From Xanthomonas hortorum pv. pelargonii (GTDB taxonomy: Bacteria; Pseudomonadota; Gammaproteobacteria; Xanthomonadales; Xanthomonadaceae): a DNA stretch of 64,000 bases. The notes beneath the pieces are model-generated. The model had not been told where the DNA came from and did no database searches. It saw nothing but the letters and a program-made list of their open reading frames with translations. The translations under genes were made by a program, and so were the position numbers. Positions 45,182 to 54,100 of the stretch are shown here, one piece after another. Positions within the stretch are counted from its first letter, which is position 1. Each line of letters opens with the position of its first letter. Location of the stretch: the NCBI RefSeq assembly GCF_024499015.1, contig NZ_CP098604.1:3782001-3846000 (forward strand), read 5' to 3'.

Positions 45182-46141
45182 ATGCACCGCCCGTCTAGCA
45201 GCCAAAGCAGCAACTTCTCTAAATGAAGTGGAAAAGCGTCTTGACGAAGAGTCATTCACGGCAGCTTTCTTTGGCGCACTTGCTGCTTCGCTTCCCTAAG
45301 CGTATTAGCTTACTCGCGACAAGAAGGGGAAGACTACGCATGGCTCAAATACGACAAGAGCTCAGGCAGTTGGCCTGAGTCTGAGTCTGGAGCAGATTTT
45401 TGCCTTGTGTTCGATCTGTCGACACTAAAGTCTAGGATGGCCATCTTCCAGGCTAAGAGCGACTCCAGCAAGCGGTCTACCAACAACACGCTTGTCCTCA
45501 ACCAGTCTCGAAAAGAACAGGGTGAGAAAGTATTGCAAGTAAAGCGACTTGTAGAAACCGCAAGTCGTATTGCGAGCGAAGGGAGCGCCGATCAAGTCGC
45601 TTGGAATGAGCTGGGATGGATTCATTATCTGTGCCAGTTTGAAAGCGGACTTCGCTGTGTTCCGATATCAAAAATAGGTGGGCAGGTTGAACAGATTATT
45701 AAAAATATTCCGAGTGTGAAAAAGAGTATTCCTGTAAATAAAAATAACAGTGTCGTTTTTACAGACGTTATTGCTGATGCATTCGGGGCAAGCTCCACTT
45801 ACTGGAGGACTATCGAGCGCTCTGAACTGTCCTCGCTTCCCAGTGCAATTAGGCTTACCGAGATTGGGCAGCTGATGAAGATCTATGTGATCACCGATGA
45901 CCCAAATGGCTGGGACAACTCGCTAGATGCTTCGTCGCCTACCGTAGTAAGTAAGGTCAAAGCTATCAATGAAAATAAGGATCTCAAGGAAAGTAAGGAT
46001 CTCAAGGAAAGTAAGGATCTCAAGGAAAGTAAGGATCTCAAGGAAAGTGTGAATCGAAAACGCGAAAAATCTGCGGAAAAGAAGGACGCTTCAAACCGGG
46101 TGGTTGCGAAAAAAAGTGATTCCATAACGGGAAAATTATAG
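45114..46141 (+). pseudogene. PD-(D/E)XK nuclease-like protein, single-base frameshift
   Basis: The ATG at 45114 (AAGGAG upstream) opens 61 codons ending ...AFFGALAASLP then stop. Adding one C in the CCC run near 45296 continues it as LSVLAYSRQEGEDYAWLKY and then the long frame to 46141, for about 342 residues. The join gives SESGADFCLVFDL...RMAIFQAK, the Asp...(Gln)-x-Lys pattern of restriction-endonuclease-like folds. Near the C-terminus four identical KDLKES repeats lie before a basic tail. It is the third gene of the group with the SH3-like protein, and may be the effector. Confidence 0.6.
45977..46048 (+). repeat. Four perfect 18-bp in-frame repeats
   Basis: The unit AAGGATCTCAAGGAAAGT occurs four times with no mismatch, encoding (KDLKES)4 in the nuclease-like protein. 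Identity at the DNA level points to recent expansion. Copy number can vary between strains without breaking the frame. Confidence 0.95.
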
Positions 46142-46223
46142 TCCTCAAAAATAGGCTTTCTACGCTATTGCGCTTTGCGAAATCTAGAGTCAGAACCGAT
46201 GAACTCTGACTCAGGAAATGCAC

Positions 46224-47114
46224 ATGGCCATCCATCACACCCGCATCAAAACTTACAGTCGAGCAAAGGGGCACTCTGCAATCGCAGCTGCGGCCTATCG
46301 CGGCGGCTACTTGCTCATCGACCCCAAGTCTGACGCTCGCCACGACTACCGGGGTAGGGCAGGCATCATCCAGTCGCGTTGCTTGGCGCCACCTGGTTCG
46401 CCGGCATGGGCGGATGACCCGCAAGCACTTTGGGCCGCTGCAGAAGCCGCAGAGCGACGCTGCAACAGCACTGTGTGCCGCGACTTCGCCATCGCGCTGC
46501 CGCACGAACTCGATGACCCCAAGCGTTGGGAGTTGGTGCTCGATATCGCTCATCGCCTGATTGGGCGATATGGCTTTGCCCTGCAAGCGAGTCACCATCG
46601 CCCGACCAAAGATGATCCGCGATACTTCTATTGCCATCTGCTTGCCACGACGCGAAAGACGGAAGCCTCGGGTTTGACCCAGAAGACGCGCGTCTTAGAT
46701 GGGCGCATCAATGGCAAGGAGGAAGTCGAGTGGATCCGCGCGATGATCGCTGATCGGATCAAGGCGCATCTTGAACAGGCTGGCATCGGTAAGGCGGTTG
46801 AGCATCGGCCCTTGACGGAACGCTTGGAAGCGATGCGAGGCAACGGGATCTATGTCCAAGGCCAGGAAAGCTTTGAGCAGCTTCTGTCCCGCTACCGCCA
46901 AGAGGGACGACTGTTGAGCGTGCCGGATGGCCACACGGCGGAACAGGCCCAGCGAGAGCGCCCAGGACCAGGCATGGACACTTCAGCTGATGAGGCTTCG
47001 GTGGCGAAGATGCCTATCATGCCGGCATCCGTTGGCAGACTCAGTTCAAGTAGGGGAGACGAAGCTCTGTCAGCAATCCAGGCAGATCGAAGCGGCCATC
47101 AAGATACGCATTGA
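46224..47114 (+). CDS. MobA/MobL-family relaxase (short)
   Basis: This 296-residue protein starts MAIHHTRIKTYSRAKGHSAIAAAAYRGG, the motif I region of MobA/MobL relaxases. RDFAIALPHELD and HHRPTKDDPRYFYCHLL (His-rich metal-binding motif III) follow. It would nick one DNA strand at an oriT to start conjugative mobilisation. Many members are longer with a C-terminal primase or helicase part. This one ends in a low-similarity tail after residue 250 and overlaps an antisense frame, so it may be truncated. A VirD4 coupling protein is encoded downstream at 48899. Confidence 0.8.
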   Translation: MAIHHTRIKTYSRAKGHSAIAAAAYRGGYLLIDPKSDARHDYRGRAGIIQSRCLAPPGSPAWADDPQALWAAAEAAERRCNSTVCRDFAIALPHELDDPKRWELVLDIAHRLIGRYGFALQASHHRPTKDDPRYFYCHLLATTRKTEASGLTQKTRVLDGRINGKEEVEWIRAMIADRIKAHLEQAGIGKAVEHRPLTERLEAMRGNGIYVQGQESFEQLLSRYRQEGRLLSVPDGHTAEQAQRERPGPGMDTSADEASVAKMPIMPASVGRLSSSRGDEALSAIQADRSGHQDTH

Positions 47115-47277
47115 GGGCGTCGGCCATGTGCTGATCAATACCAAAGCCAGCCGCATGCTGTTGGGCGATCCAGCCTTCAACATGGGCTTGGCGGAGTTGA
47201 TGTTCTTGGTGGTCCAGAGGTAAGGCTTGCTGGCTGACGGAAGGAGGCATGGCGAAGAATCCAAGTGGCTGATGCAC
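47041..47277 (-). CDS. Small hypothetical protein, uncertain
   Basis: A 78-residue leftward frame (PLDHQEHQLRQAHVEGWIAQQ, MADALNAYLDGRFDLPGLLTEL) with a protein-like helical pattern. It overlaps the 3' end of the relaxase gene on the other strand by 74 bases. No clear ribosome site. It might be a short accessory protein of the mobile element, or chance. Confidence 0.35.
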   Translation of the reverse strand: MHQPLGFFAMPPSVSQQALPLDHQEHQLRQAHVEGWIAQQHAAGFGIDQHMADALNAYLDGRFDLPGLLTELRLPYLN

Positions 47278-47339
47278 TTGATTCGTAGCACAAAGCGGAT
47301 CTTCGTCAAGCCGCCTCTGGCCACTCGCAAAACGAGCGG

Positions 47340-47732
47340 TCAGAGCTTCTCGCCCTCATTGATCGCCTGATTCAAGATCTCATACCACTGGTTCATCTCG
47401 CGCTCGCTGCCGAACTTGATCGTCCAGACTGGATGGTCCACATCTCGAACGCTGACCGTGATCGTTCCTTCCCGCCTTGAGTTGTGCCAGTGCTTCTCCC
47501 AGGAGCGAACATCCATCAACGGGTAGATCTTCACTGTTCTGCCGACACGAATCTTCAACCGCGACCGCTCAATCGAGATCGCCAAAGCTCCTTGTCGCCC
47601 AAAATAGGAGCGATCAAATTCCCGACCAAAGACCTCCCGCTGGTTGCGCAATCGGTCAGCCCGATTGACGGCAAATGCGACCAGCACCGCTGTGCCCAGG
47701 GCAAGCAAGATGAGAAACGTGCTAACGGTCAT
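47340..47732 (-). CDS. DUF4755-like membrane-anchored protein
   Basis: This 130-residue protein has one N-terminal transmembrane segment (MTVSTFLILLALGTAVLVAF) and a soluble beta-rich domain (GALAISIERSRLKIRVGRTV, WTIKFGSEREMNQWYEIL) with a PH-like pattern. I associate this with DUF4755. I chose the ATG at 47732 because AGGAGTTCAC lies directly upstream. The longer frame to 47888 would cover the neighbouring lipoprotein gene. It follows the lipoprotein gene by about 50 bases in the same direction. Confidence 0.65.
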   Translation of the reverse strand: MTVSTFLILLALGTAVLVAFAVNRADRLRNQREVFGREFDRSYFGRQGALAISIERSRLKIRVGRTVKIYPLMDVRSWEKHWHNSRREGTITVSVRDVDHPVWTIKFGSEREMNQWYEILNQAINEGEKL

Positions 47733-47781
47733 GTGAACTCCTGAGAACAGAATGGGACCATCGTTGATTGCAGACGGATGG

Positions 47782-48092
47782 CTATTGGACGCGGCCGGTG
47801 ATCTTCCAAGTGCCGCCCACCTTGGTGAAGGTGTAGACCCCATCCATTTGATGACCAAAGTCCCGCTCCATGGCTTCAACCTTGGCACTTACGTCACAGG
47901 TGTAGCTGGGCGCACCTTCCGCCTTCGTGCACTGGTTACTCTCGAAGTCTTCGATGCGCGCCTCTTCGTTGCTGTTCGCTTTGACGAACTGCAAAAAGCA
48001 TGCTCCCGCTCAGTCTCAGCGGGGCCGCCGCCAGAGCAAGCCACTAGAGAGACGATCAACGTGCCGATGATGGCAAAGCGAGCTTTGGACAT
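47782..48092 (-). pseudogene. Small lipoprotein, single-base frameshift
   Basis: The ATG at 48092 opens a lipoprotein signal (MSKARFAIIGTLIVSLVAC, Cys19), then GGGPAETEREHAF. The protein then continues in another frame (47994 down to 47782) with MQFVKANSNEEARIEDF, CTKAEGAPSYTCDV and FTKVGGTWKITGRVQ. Adding one T to the T5 run near 47996 joins them into about 103 residues. Two Cys in the body could form a disulfide. Lipoproteins beside type IV secretion genes in Xanthomonas are often immunity or structural factors, but no role can be assigned. Confidence 0.65.
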
Positions 48093-48216
48093 AGGAATCC
48101 TTGGATAAGCGAGAGCAAACGGATTGGCACAGATGCATAGCCGTTTAAGGCCGGCATGGCCGCCTCAGGCATCGGCCCCGTTGCAGTTGACAGCGTGCCG
48201 GGGCAGCGTCAGTATG

Positions 48217-48244
48217 CGTTCAACGAATGATTCGTTCAACGAAT
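48217..48244 (+). promoter_or_regulatory. Palindromic operator upstream of the XRE regulator
   Basis: A perfect inverted repeat AACGAAT-G-ATTCGTT (48222-48236) is embedded in two direct copies of CGTTCAACGAAT (48217-48228 and 48233-48244). It ends about 40 bases before the regulator gene. The layout fits binding by a dimeric helix-turn-helix protein, probably autoregulation by the XRE protein. Confidence 0.6.
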
Positions 48245-48282
48245 TTTTGCAAGGCGCGTAACTCACGTTCATCCTTGTAGGG

Positions 48283-48636
48283 ATGAGCACCCCCCAACCT
48301 GACATCCTGTCGTTGTTCGCTGCGCGGCTTAAAGCGCGCCGCCTAGCAATTGGCCTTGTGCAACAGGACTTGGGTGTCGCTCTTGGATTGGAGAGTCGCA
48401 TCGCTCAGGCTCGCATCAGCCGCTACGAAACGGGCACGCATGTCCCAGATCTCAAGACCGCCTTGGATCTGGCCGAGGCACTTGGTGTGTCCCTCAGTTC
48501 CCTGGTCGCCGAGTCTGATCGACTTGGTCAGATCATCGAGCTGGTGCGCCAGCTGCCCGAGGGTCAGCAGGAAGAGCTGGCGAAACACTTGTCGGCACTC
48601 GCCGCATCTTCTCCTTCGAAGGCCGAAAAAGAGTAG
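48283..48636 (+). CDS. XRE-family transcriptional regulator
   Basis: This 117-residue protein has an N-terminal lambda-repressor-like HTH (residues 8-66: FAARLKARRLAIGLVQQDLG, ARISRYETGTHVPDLKTALDLAEALGV), followed by a short helical C-terminal part (GQIIELVRQLPEGQQEELAKHL) for dimerisation. Only GTAGGG precedes the ATG at 48283, so translation may be weak or leaderless. It sits between the leftward DUF4755/lipoprotein pair and the rightward VirD4 gene. With the palindrome at 48217-48244 it is a candidate switch for this region. Confidence 0.85.
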   Translation: MSTPQPDILSLFAARLKARRLAIGLVQQDLGVALGLESRIAQARISRYETGTHVPDLKTALDLAEALGVSLSSLVAESDRLGQIIELVRQLPEGQQEELAKHLSALAASSPSKAEKE

Positions 48637-48898
48637 GCCGAACAACCTAGGCGACGGACAAGCTCTCACTCGGGGAGCAGCGAAGGACGTCGCAAAATTG
48701 CGGCTCAGCCCAGCGCAGCGGCCCGCCTAGTCCATGGTGCGAAAGGTCCCGTTGCTGTCTTGGCATGCTTCCCGTCAGACAATTCCTACACGGATGCCAA
48801 CACCCATCCGATCTGAACGTGCGGTGTGATCCTGTAATCTTGCGAGCGGACGGTCGTTTTCAAACAAGCCAGGGATCACAGATGGAAGGCAGCGCGTC

Positions 48899-50602
48899 AT
48901 GACCGGCAAGACCAAGCTCAGTGTCGCCGCCGTGCTCTTGCTTCTTGCCCTCATTGCAGGGGTCTACCTTTCCGGTCAGTTGATCCTGATGCTGTTGAAG
49001 GTGGCCGGTCCCCTCAGCATCGGCACCTACTGGTCTTACGTCAAAGCACTCGAACTCCCGCAGTTCGCTCCCTATGTCAGCAAGATCAAGCTGGCCGGCG
49101 CCATCGGCTTTGGTGTGCCACTGCTGGCTTGGTTCGCACTGCTGATCCCACTGTTCAAGCCGAAGGCCGCCGCCTTGCATGGCGACGCGCGCTTTGCTTC
49201 GGGCAGTGATCTCGCCAAGAAGGACATGCTCAAACCGTCGCCAACCGGCATCGTGGTTGGCAAGCACGGTGGCAAGCTGGTGCGCCTACCTGGGCAACAG
49301 TTTGTGATCCTGGCAGCGCCCACGCGTTCCGGTAAGGGCGTAGGCATCGTCATTCCCAACCTGCTCGACTACCAAGGCTCGGTGGTGGTCCTGGACATCA
49401 AGCAAGAAAACTTCGATCTGACTTCCGGCTGGCGCAAGAGCCAAGGCCAAGAGGTCTTTTTGTTCAACCCCTTTGCCGAAGACGGGCGCACGCACCGATG
49501 GAATCCACTCAGCTACATCTCGCCCGATCCCGCATTTCGTGTGTCGGATCTGATGAGTGTTGCGGCGATGCTCTACCCAGATGGCTCCGACGCCCAGAAG
49601 TTCTGGGTGAGCCAGGCCCGCAACGCGTTCATGGCGTTTACGCTCTATCTGTTCGATAGCTTGGACGATCAGATCAAGCGCAAGCACCCGAAAGACACCT
49701 GGATGTTCCCAACCCTTGGGATGCTCTATCGCGTGTCGTCTGGGGATGGAAGCGACTTGAAGGGCTACCTCAAAAAGCTCTCGCAGCGCGACTTCCTGGG
49801 TCGCGACGCCAAGACGGCGTTCGATAATTTGCTCTCGCAAGCCGAAGAGACCTTCGCCTCGATCATGGGCACATTCAAGGAGCCGCTCAACCAGTTCATC
49901 AATCCGATCCTGGATGCATCAACCAGCGATAACGACTTTTTGCTAACCGATGTGCGCAAGAAGAAGATGAGCATCTACATCGGCATCCAGCCGAACAAGC
50001 TTGCAGAAAGCCGCCTGTTGATCAACTTGCTGTTTAGTCAGCTCATCAACCTCAACACCAAAGAGCTGCCGCAGAACAACCCGGCACTCAAGCACCAGTG
50101 CTTGCTGCTGATGGACGAATTCACAGCCATCGGCCGGGTCGACATCATCGCAAGCGCGGTGAGCTACATGGCCGGCTACAACATCCGCTTGCTGCCGATC
50201 ATCCAGAGCATGGCGCAGCTGGACGCGACCTATGGCAAGGATGTTTCGCGCACCATCATCACTAATCATGCGTTGCAAATCGTCTATGCCCCGCGCGAGC
50301 AGCAAGACGCCAACGACTACTCGGACATGCTTGGCTACACCACGGTGCGCAAGAAGAACAAGTCGCACACCAACGGCAAGCAAAGCAGCGTGTCCTATTC
50401 CGAAACCGAGCAACGCCGCGCCTTGATGCTGCCGCAAGAGTTGAAGGCGATGGGCTTTGACAAGGAAGTCTTCCTCTATGAAGGCATCCCAAGCCCGGTG
50501 CTCTGCGAAAAGATCAAGTATTACGAAGATGCCTACTTCACCAAACGGCTGCTACCAAAAGCCGAGGTGAAGAAGCTGTCTGCCGCCGTCTCGGGCTCAT
50601 AA
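48899..50602 (+). CDS. virD4: VirD4/TraG-family type IV coupling protein
   Basis: This 567-residue inner-membrane ATPase recruits substrates to a type IV secretion channel. It has two N-terminal transmembrane segments (residues about 8-38 and 58-80), then ALHGDARFA, Walker A APTRSGKGVGIVIPNL (near 140), VVVLDIKQENFDLT, Walker B LLLMDEFTAIG and IQSMAQLDATYG, all typical of VirD4/TraG. In Xanthomonas VirD4 binds the XVIPCD tail of antibacterial effectors. Here an effector-immunity pair follows immediately. No VirB channel genes occur in the window, so the channel must be encoded elsewhere. It could also serve the MobA/MobL relaxase. Confidence 0.92.
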   Translation: MTGKTKLSVAAVLLLLALIAGVYLSGQLILMLLKVAGPLSIGTYWSYVKALELPQFAPYVSKIKLAGAIGFGVPLLAWFALLIPLFKPKAAALHGDARFASGSDLAKKDMLKPSPTGIVVGKHGGKLVRLPGQQFVILAAPTRSGKGVGIVIPNLLDYQGSVVVLDIKQENFDLTSGWRKSQGQEVFLFNPFAEDGRTHRWNPLSYISPDPAFRVSDLMSVAAMLYPDGSDAQKFWVSQARNAFMAFTLYLFDSLDDQIKRKHPKDTWMFPTLGMLYRVSSGDGSDLKGYLKKLSQRDFLGRDAKTAFDNLLSQAEETFASIMGTFKEPLNQFINPILDASTSDNDFLLTDVRKKKMSIYIGIQPNKLAESRLLINLLFSQLINLNTKELPQNNPALKHQCLLLMDEFTAIGRVDIIASAVSYMAGYNIRLLPIIQSMAQLDATYGKDVSRTIITNHALQIVYAPREQQDANDYSDMLGYTTVRKKNKSHTNGKQSSVSYSETEQRRALMLPQELKAMGFDKEVFLYEGIPSPVLCEKIKYYEDAYFTKRLLPKAEVKKLSAAVSGS

Positions 50603-50646
50603 AAATAGCTCTCGACCACAAATTTAAGCCATGCCGGGAAACGAAG

Positions 50647-51102
50647 ATGCCATTTGTAAATGAATATATTCCTGAGCCGGATGTTGCGAAATACGACTTG
50701 GAAGCAATCGACAAAGACTTTGTGGTCGGTGGCACCAATGCAAGAGACTGGACAATTGATCGTGATCGCGACATGTATTTGCGCAATGTCGCAAACGGTG
50801 GCGGCACCGAAATCGAGGTCAGAAACCAGGCAAAGTTCTCCTTCTATTGGCATGGCGAACTCCTGACGCTGAGACTGGATTTGGTCGACGGTGGAGGCGC
50901 GCGAGGTCAGTCCGGTTGGTCCCATTGGAGACTGATGTGGATCAATGGTGGAGATGGACTGCCTGAGCATCTCAAGGCTGACAAGGAGCAATTCATAGCT
51001 GACCTCAAAGAGGCCTTGCTCGCATACAAGGATTTTGGCGTCCACTCCAGAAACACGGACTACCACATCGTTTTTGAAATCGATGAGGGGTGCTTGGTGT
51101 GA
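50647..51102 (+). CDS. Candidate immunity protein for the downstream effector
   Basis: A 151-residue soluble protein (MPFVNEYIPEPDVAKYDLEA..., ARDWTIDRDRDMYLRNVANGG, FSFYWHGELLTLRLDL) without signal peptide or lipobox. It overlaps the start of the large effector gene (its TGA at 51100-51102 overlaps the effector's GTG at 51099), so the two are co-translated, as is usual for immunity-effector pairs. Most immunity proteins of Xanthomonas peptidoglycan-attacking effectors are periplasmic lipoproteins. A cytoplasmic one suggests a cytoplasmic target. Confidence 0.65.
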   Translation: MPFVNEYIPEPDVAKYDLEAIDKDFVVGGTNARDWTIDRDRDMYLRNVANGGGTEIEVRNQAKFSFYWHGELLTLRLDLVDGGGARGQSGWSHWRLMWINGGDGLPEHLKADKEQFIADLKEALLAYKDFGVHSRNTDYHIVFEIDEGCLV

Positions 51103-54100
51103 ATGGCTCGATATCTGCCCAGGACGCAATCGATAGGATTCGTCAGAACCCTGGCGATTATCAAACACCAGAATCGCTGCGGTCGCTCGCCGCGCAGGTG
51201 GATGCGAATGCCTCCGGCAAGGTCACTGTTCTCTACAGTGGCCCAGCAGCAAAGGACATCTGGTCGACTGATGTCATTGGGTCGATGATCGATTCTGGCG
51301 AAGACATCCGGGTTATCGATAAAAGTCAGGCATCGAAGTTTCTTAATTCCCGCGAGTTCTATACCGCGCTCGCCGACATCTATGAAATTTCGCCTCGTGA
51401 GCTGATAGAGGGGTCTCATCGGGGGCCTGCCACGGAGTGGCTCTACCACCCTACGCAAGGTCCTTGGGCAGATGCTTCCGGACGGTTTGCCGATGCAACC
51501 GTAGGTGAAGTTCATGCGATCGTGGGCGACGCTCAGCCAAGCCGCGTCTTTGGCGAAATTGAAGTGCCTCGCATTCTTGCCAATCCAAACGTTACCTCGA
51601 TTGAGGGGCTTCCACGTGAAGCGCTGGTTGGTGTGAAGGATCGGCTCGGTCAGCAAGCAGCCTTTGAGCTGATCGTGGCCCGTGCGCGTGAACACGAAGG
51701 CATGCTGCGCATCCCGGCCACTGATGATGCGCTTCGCGAGAACAAAGTTCTGAGGCTCGACAACAGAGAGTATTTTCGAGGAACAGCCATTGAGGGAACT
51801 TCAAGGGCGTTAGACCAGAGCACGCTTCCGCTCAGTCAGCGTATGAAACCGCCAACCGAGCATGCCCAGGCGGGTCAGCAGCGCTGGGATGAATGGCAGG
51901 GACGCAACATCCAAACCACGCCGGAACCTGAAATCCCAGGCTTGCGTCGCGCCGGGATGACAGCAGGGCTTGCGGGCTTGGGTGTTGCCGCCACTGCCTA
52001 CGATGCGTCGCAAACCGGAGAGCGTGTTGGCACGCTGTTGGCACAAGACAACCTCACTGCTGCACGCTCAGAAGCGTTGCACTTTGCTGCCCGGGGCGCG
52101 GGCGGCTGGGCGGGCGGCGCCGCTGCCGCTGCCATTGTTGGCACAACCGGTGCAGGCCCTGTCGCGTTGGTAGTTGCCGATGGTTATCTGTTCAGTGCCG
52201 CTGCCGACAAGGCCGCGACCCTGTGGGACAACCGTCAGATATATGCGCAGACCGACAAGCAGGGCGTGAGCTGGGAGTTCAACGGCAGCCAGTGGCTTCG
52301 CCAAGAAAAGGCCGATCTGCCCAACGATGGCGTGGATAGGCCGCAGAAGCAGGCCATGTTCGCACTGCCTGAAAAGGCGCGCGAGCTGAACTATCACGCC
52401 AGTGGCGAAGCGACCGAGCAGGCGCTGGGCAAGGTGCAACCCAGTAATCCCTATGTGCAGCCATCCAGTGAGGCAGATGCTGCGCATCTTTACGCACGGG
52501 ATTGGCGGCATGATCCGGCAAGTGGCCAGTGGTCTCGGATGGTCGCCGACGACGTCGATCGGAACGATCGGCCCATCTGGACGGTGGATCCAGCAAGCCC
52601 TGAGCGCAATGCCGCGTTGGATCAACAAGCAGCCCAGGTGGTAGACGCTAACATCGCCCGAGGTCCGGCTGCGATCGCAGCGACTTATCAGGCTGCCCAT
52701 CAGCGCAATGGCTGGGATGACTTCGGCCCCGTGCCAGCGGCCGTGCAAACAGCCCTGAACCCAGACTCACTGCAAGCATCGGACGGCAGGCAGTATCAGC
52801 GCGATACGCAAGGTCAGTGGCGGCATGACGGCGTTGCTGCCGAAGGCAATGTCCCGTTGGAACTCAACGCGACGCGTGAACACTTGCAGCCGGCCTTGGA
52901 GCAGCATGCGCAGGCATTGGCACAGATGCCGGCAAGGCAAACGCCAACGCCACAGCAGCAAGACCAGGCCAATACCGAAGCGACCTATGCCGCCTATGGC
53001 GTTGCGCCCAATGCACAGACCGCAGGCGCGATCCAGCTCGCGGTGCAACGGACACGTGAGGCAAACGGAATCGATGCAGCGACCAGCTCTTTGGCATTGG
53101 AGCGTGATGCGACCGGTCAATACTCGGTGGACAGTCCGATCCAGCATCTGAGCCGTGACGCCGATGGTGCTGTGCGTGTTGCGGCGACCACCAGCGCTGA
53201 CGAGATCCATCAGGCAATTGGCGAGGTGCAGTTACTTCGGCAGGAGCAACCGCCTTCGGCCGGTGCACCAGACCTGCGCATTGATGCGCAGTCGCCTCAG
53301 GAGCGCGACGCCTACGAGCAAGCGTTGCGCGAAGCCAATCGGCAAGGTGTGTCCACGCAAGAGGCGCAACAGGTCGCAAGCTTCGCCGCAACGACCGTTA
53401 CAGCTCCGCATGTGGATGAAACCCAAGCGCCTCAGGCAGCCATTGATGCGCAGCGGGATCGAGACGCTGCACGCATACCCGACGGGCCTGCTGTTGCGGA
53501 GACGGCAACGCCTGCTACGGTCGTGATGCCTGCATCCGCCAGCGCGCCTCTGCAGGAAGACGTGCGCCCGGTCGCTAAGCCTGCTGAGCCGAAGTCCGAA
53601 CCTGTCCCGCAACGCGAACCACAAGAGACCCAAGCACCTGAGGTTGCTGCACCTCCGACAGCCGGCGCAGTCCAGCCGAAGGCAGAGGCAGTGGCGCCAG
53701 CTTCTGCAAGCGCGTCTGCGCCGAGTGTCGGATCGCCTTCATCAGCTCTCACGTCTCGTGAGGAAACTCCAACTCAGGCAACTGTTCCAACGCCGCCGTC
53801 ATCGCATGAGGTGGAAGGGCTGCGCCTCGGCGACCGGGGACAAGAGGTCGAGTTCTTGCAGTATCGATTGCAGCAAGTGGATGCCCGGGGGCCAAACGGT
53901 CAGGCCGTGCCGCAAGACGGGCACTATGGTCCAGAGACGGAACATGCGGTAAGGCAGTTCCAGCAAGACCAAGGTTTGCCGGCAACGGGCGTTGCCGGCC
54001 AAGACCTGGATGCGGCGTTGTCCCAGGCACAAAGCGCGCGCCGAGATGCCTTGAAATCCGCAGCGCCGGCATCGGCAAATGGGCCGGTGGAGCAGGGCAG

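Noticed and set aside
45977..46048. Repeat array resembling CRISPR
   Set aside because: The units are directly adjacent without spacers and encode an in-frame peptide repeat. No cas genes were seen anywhere in the window.
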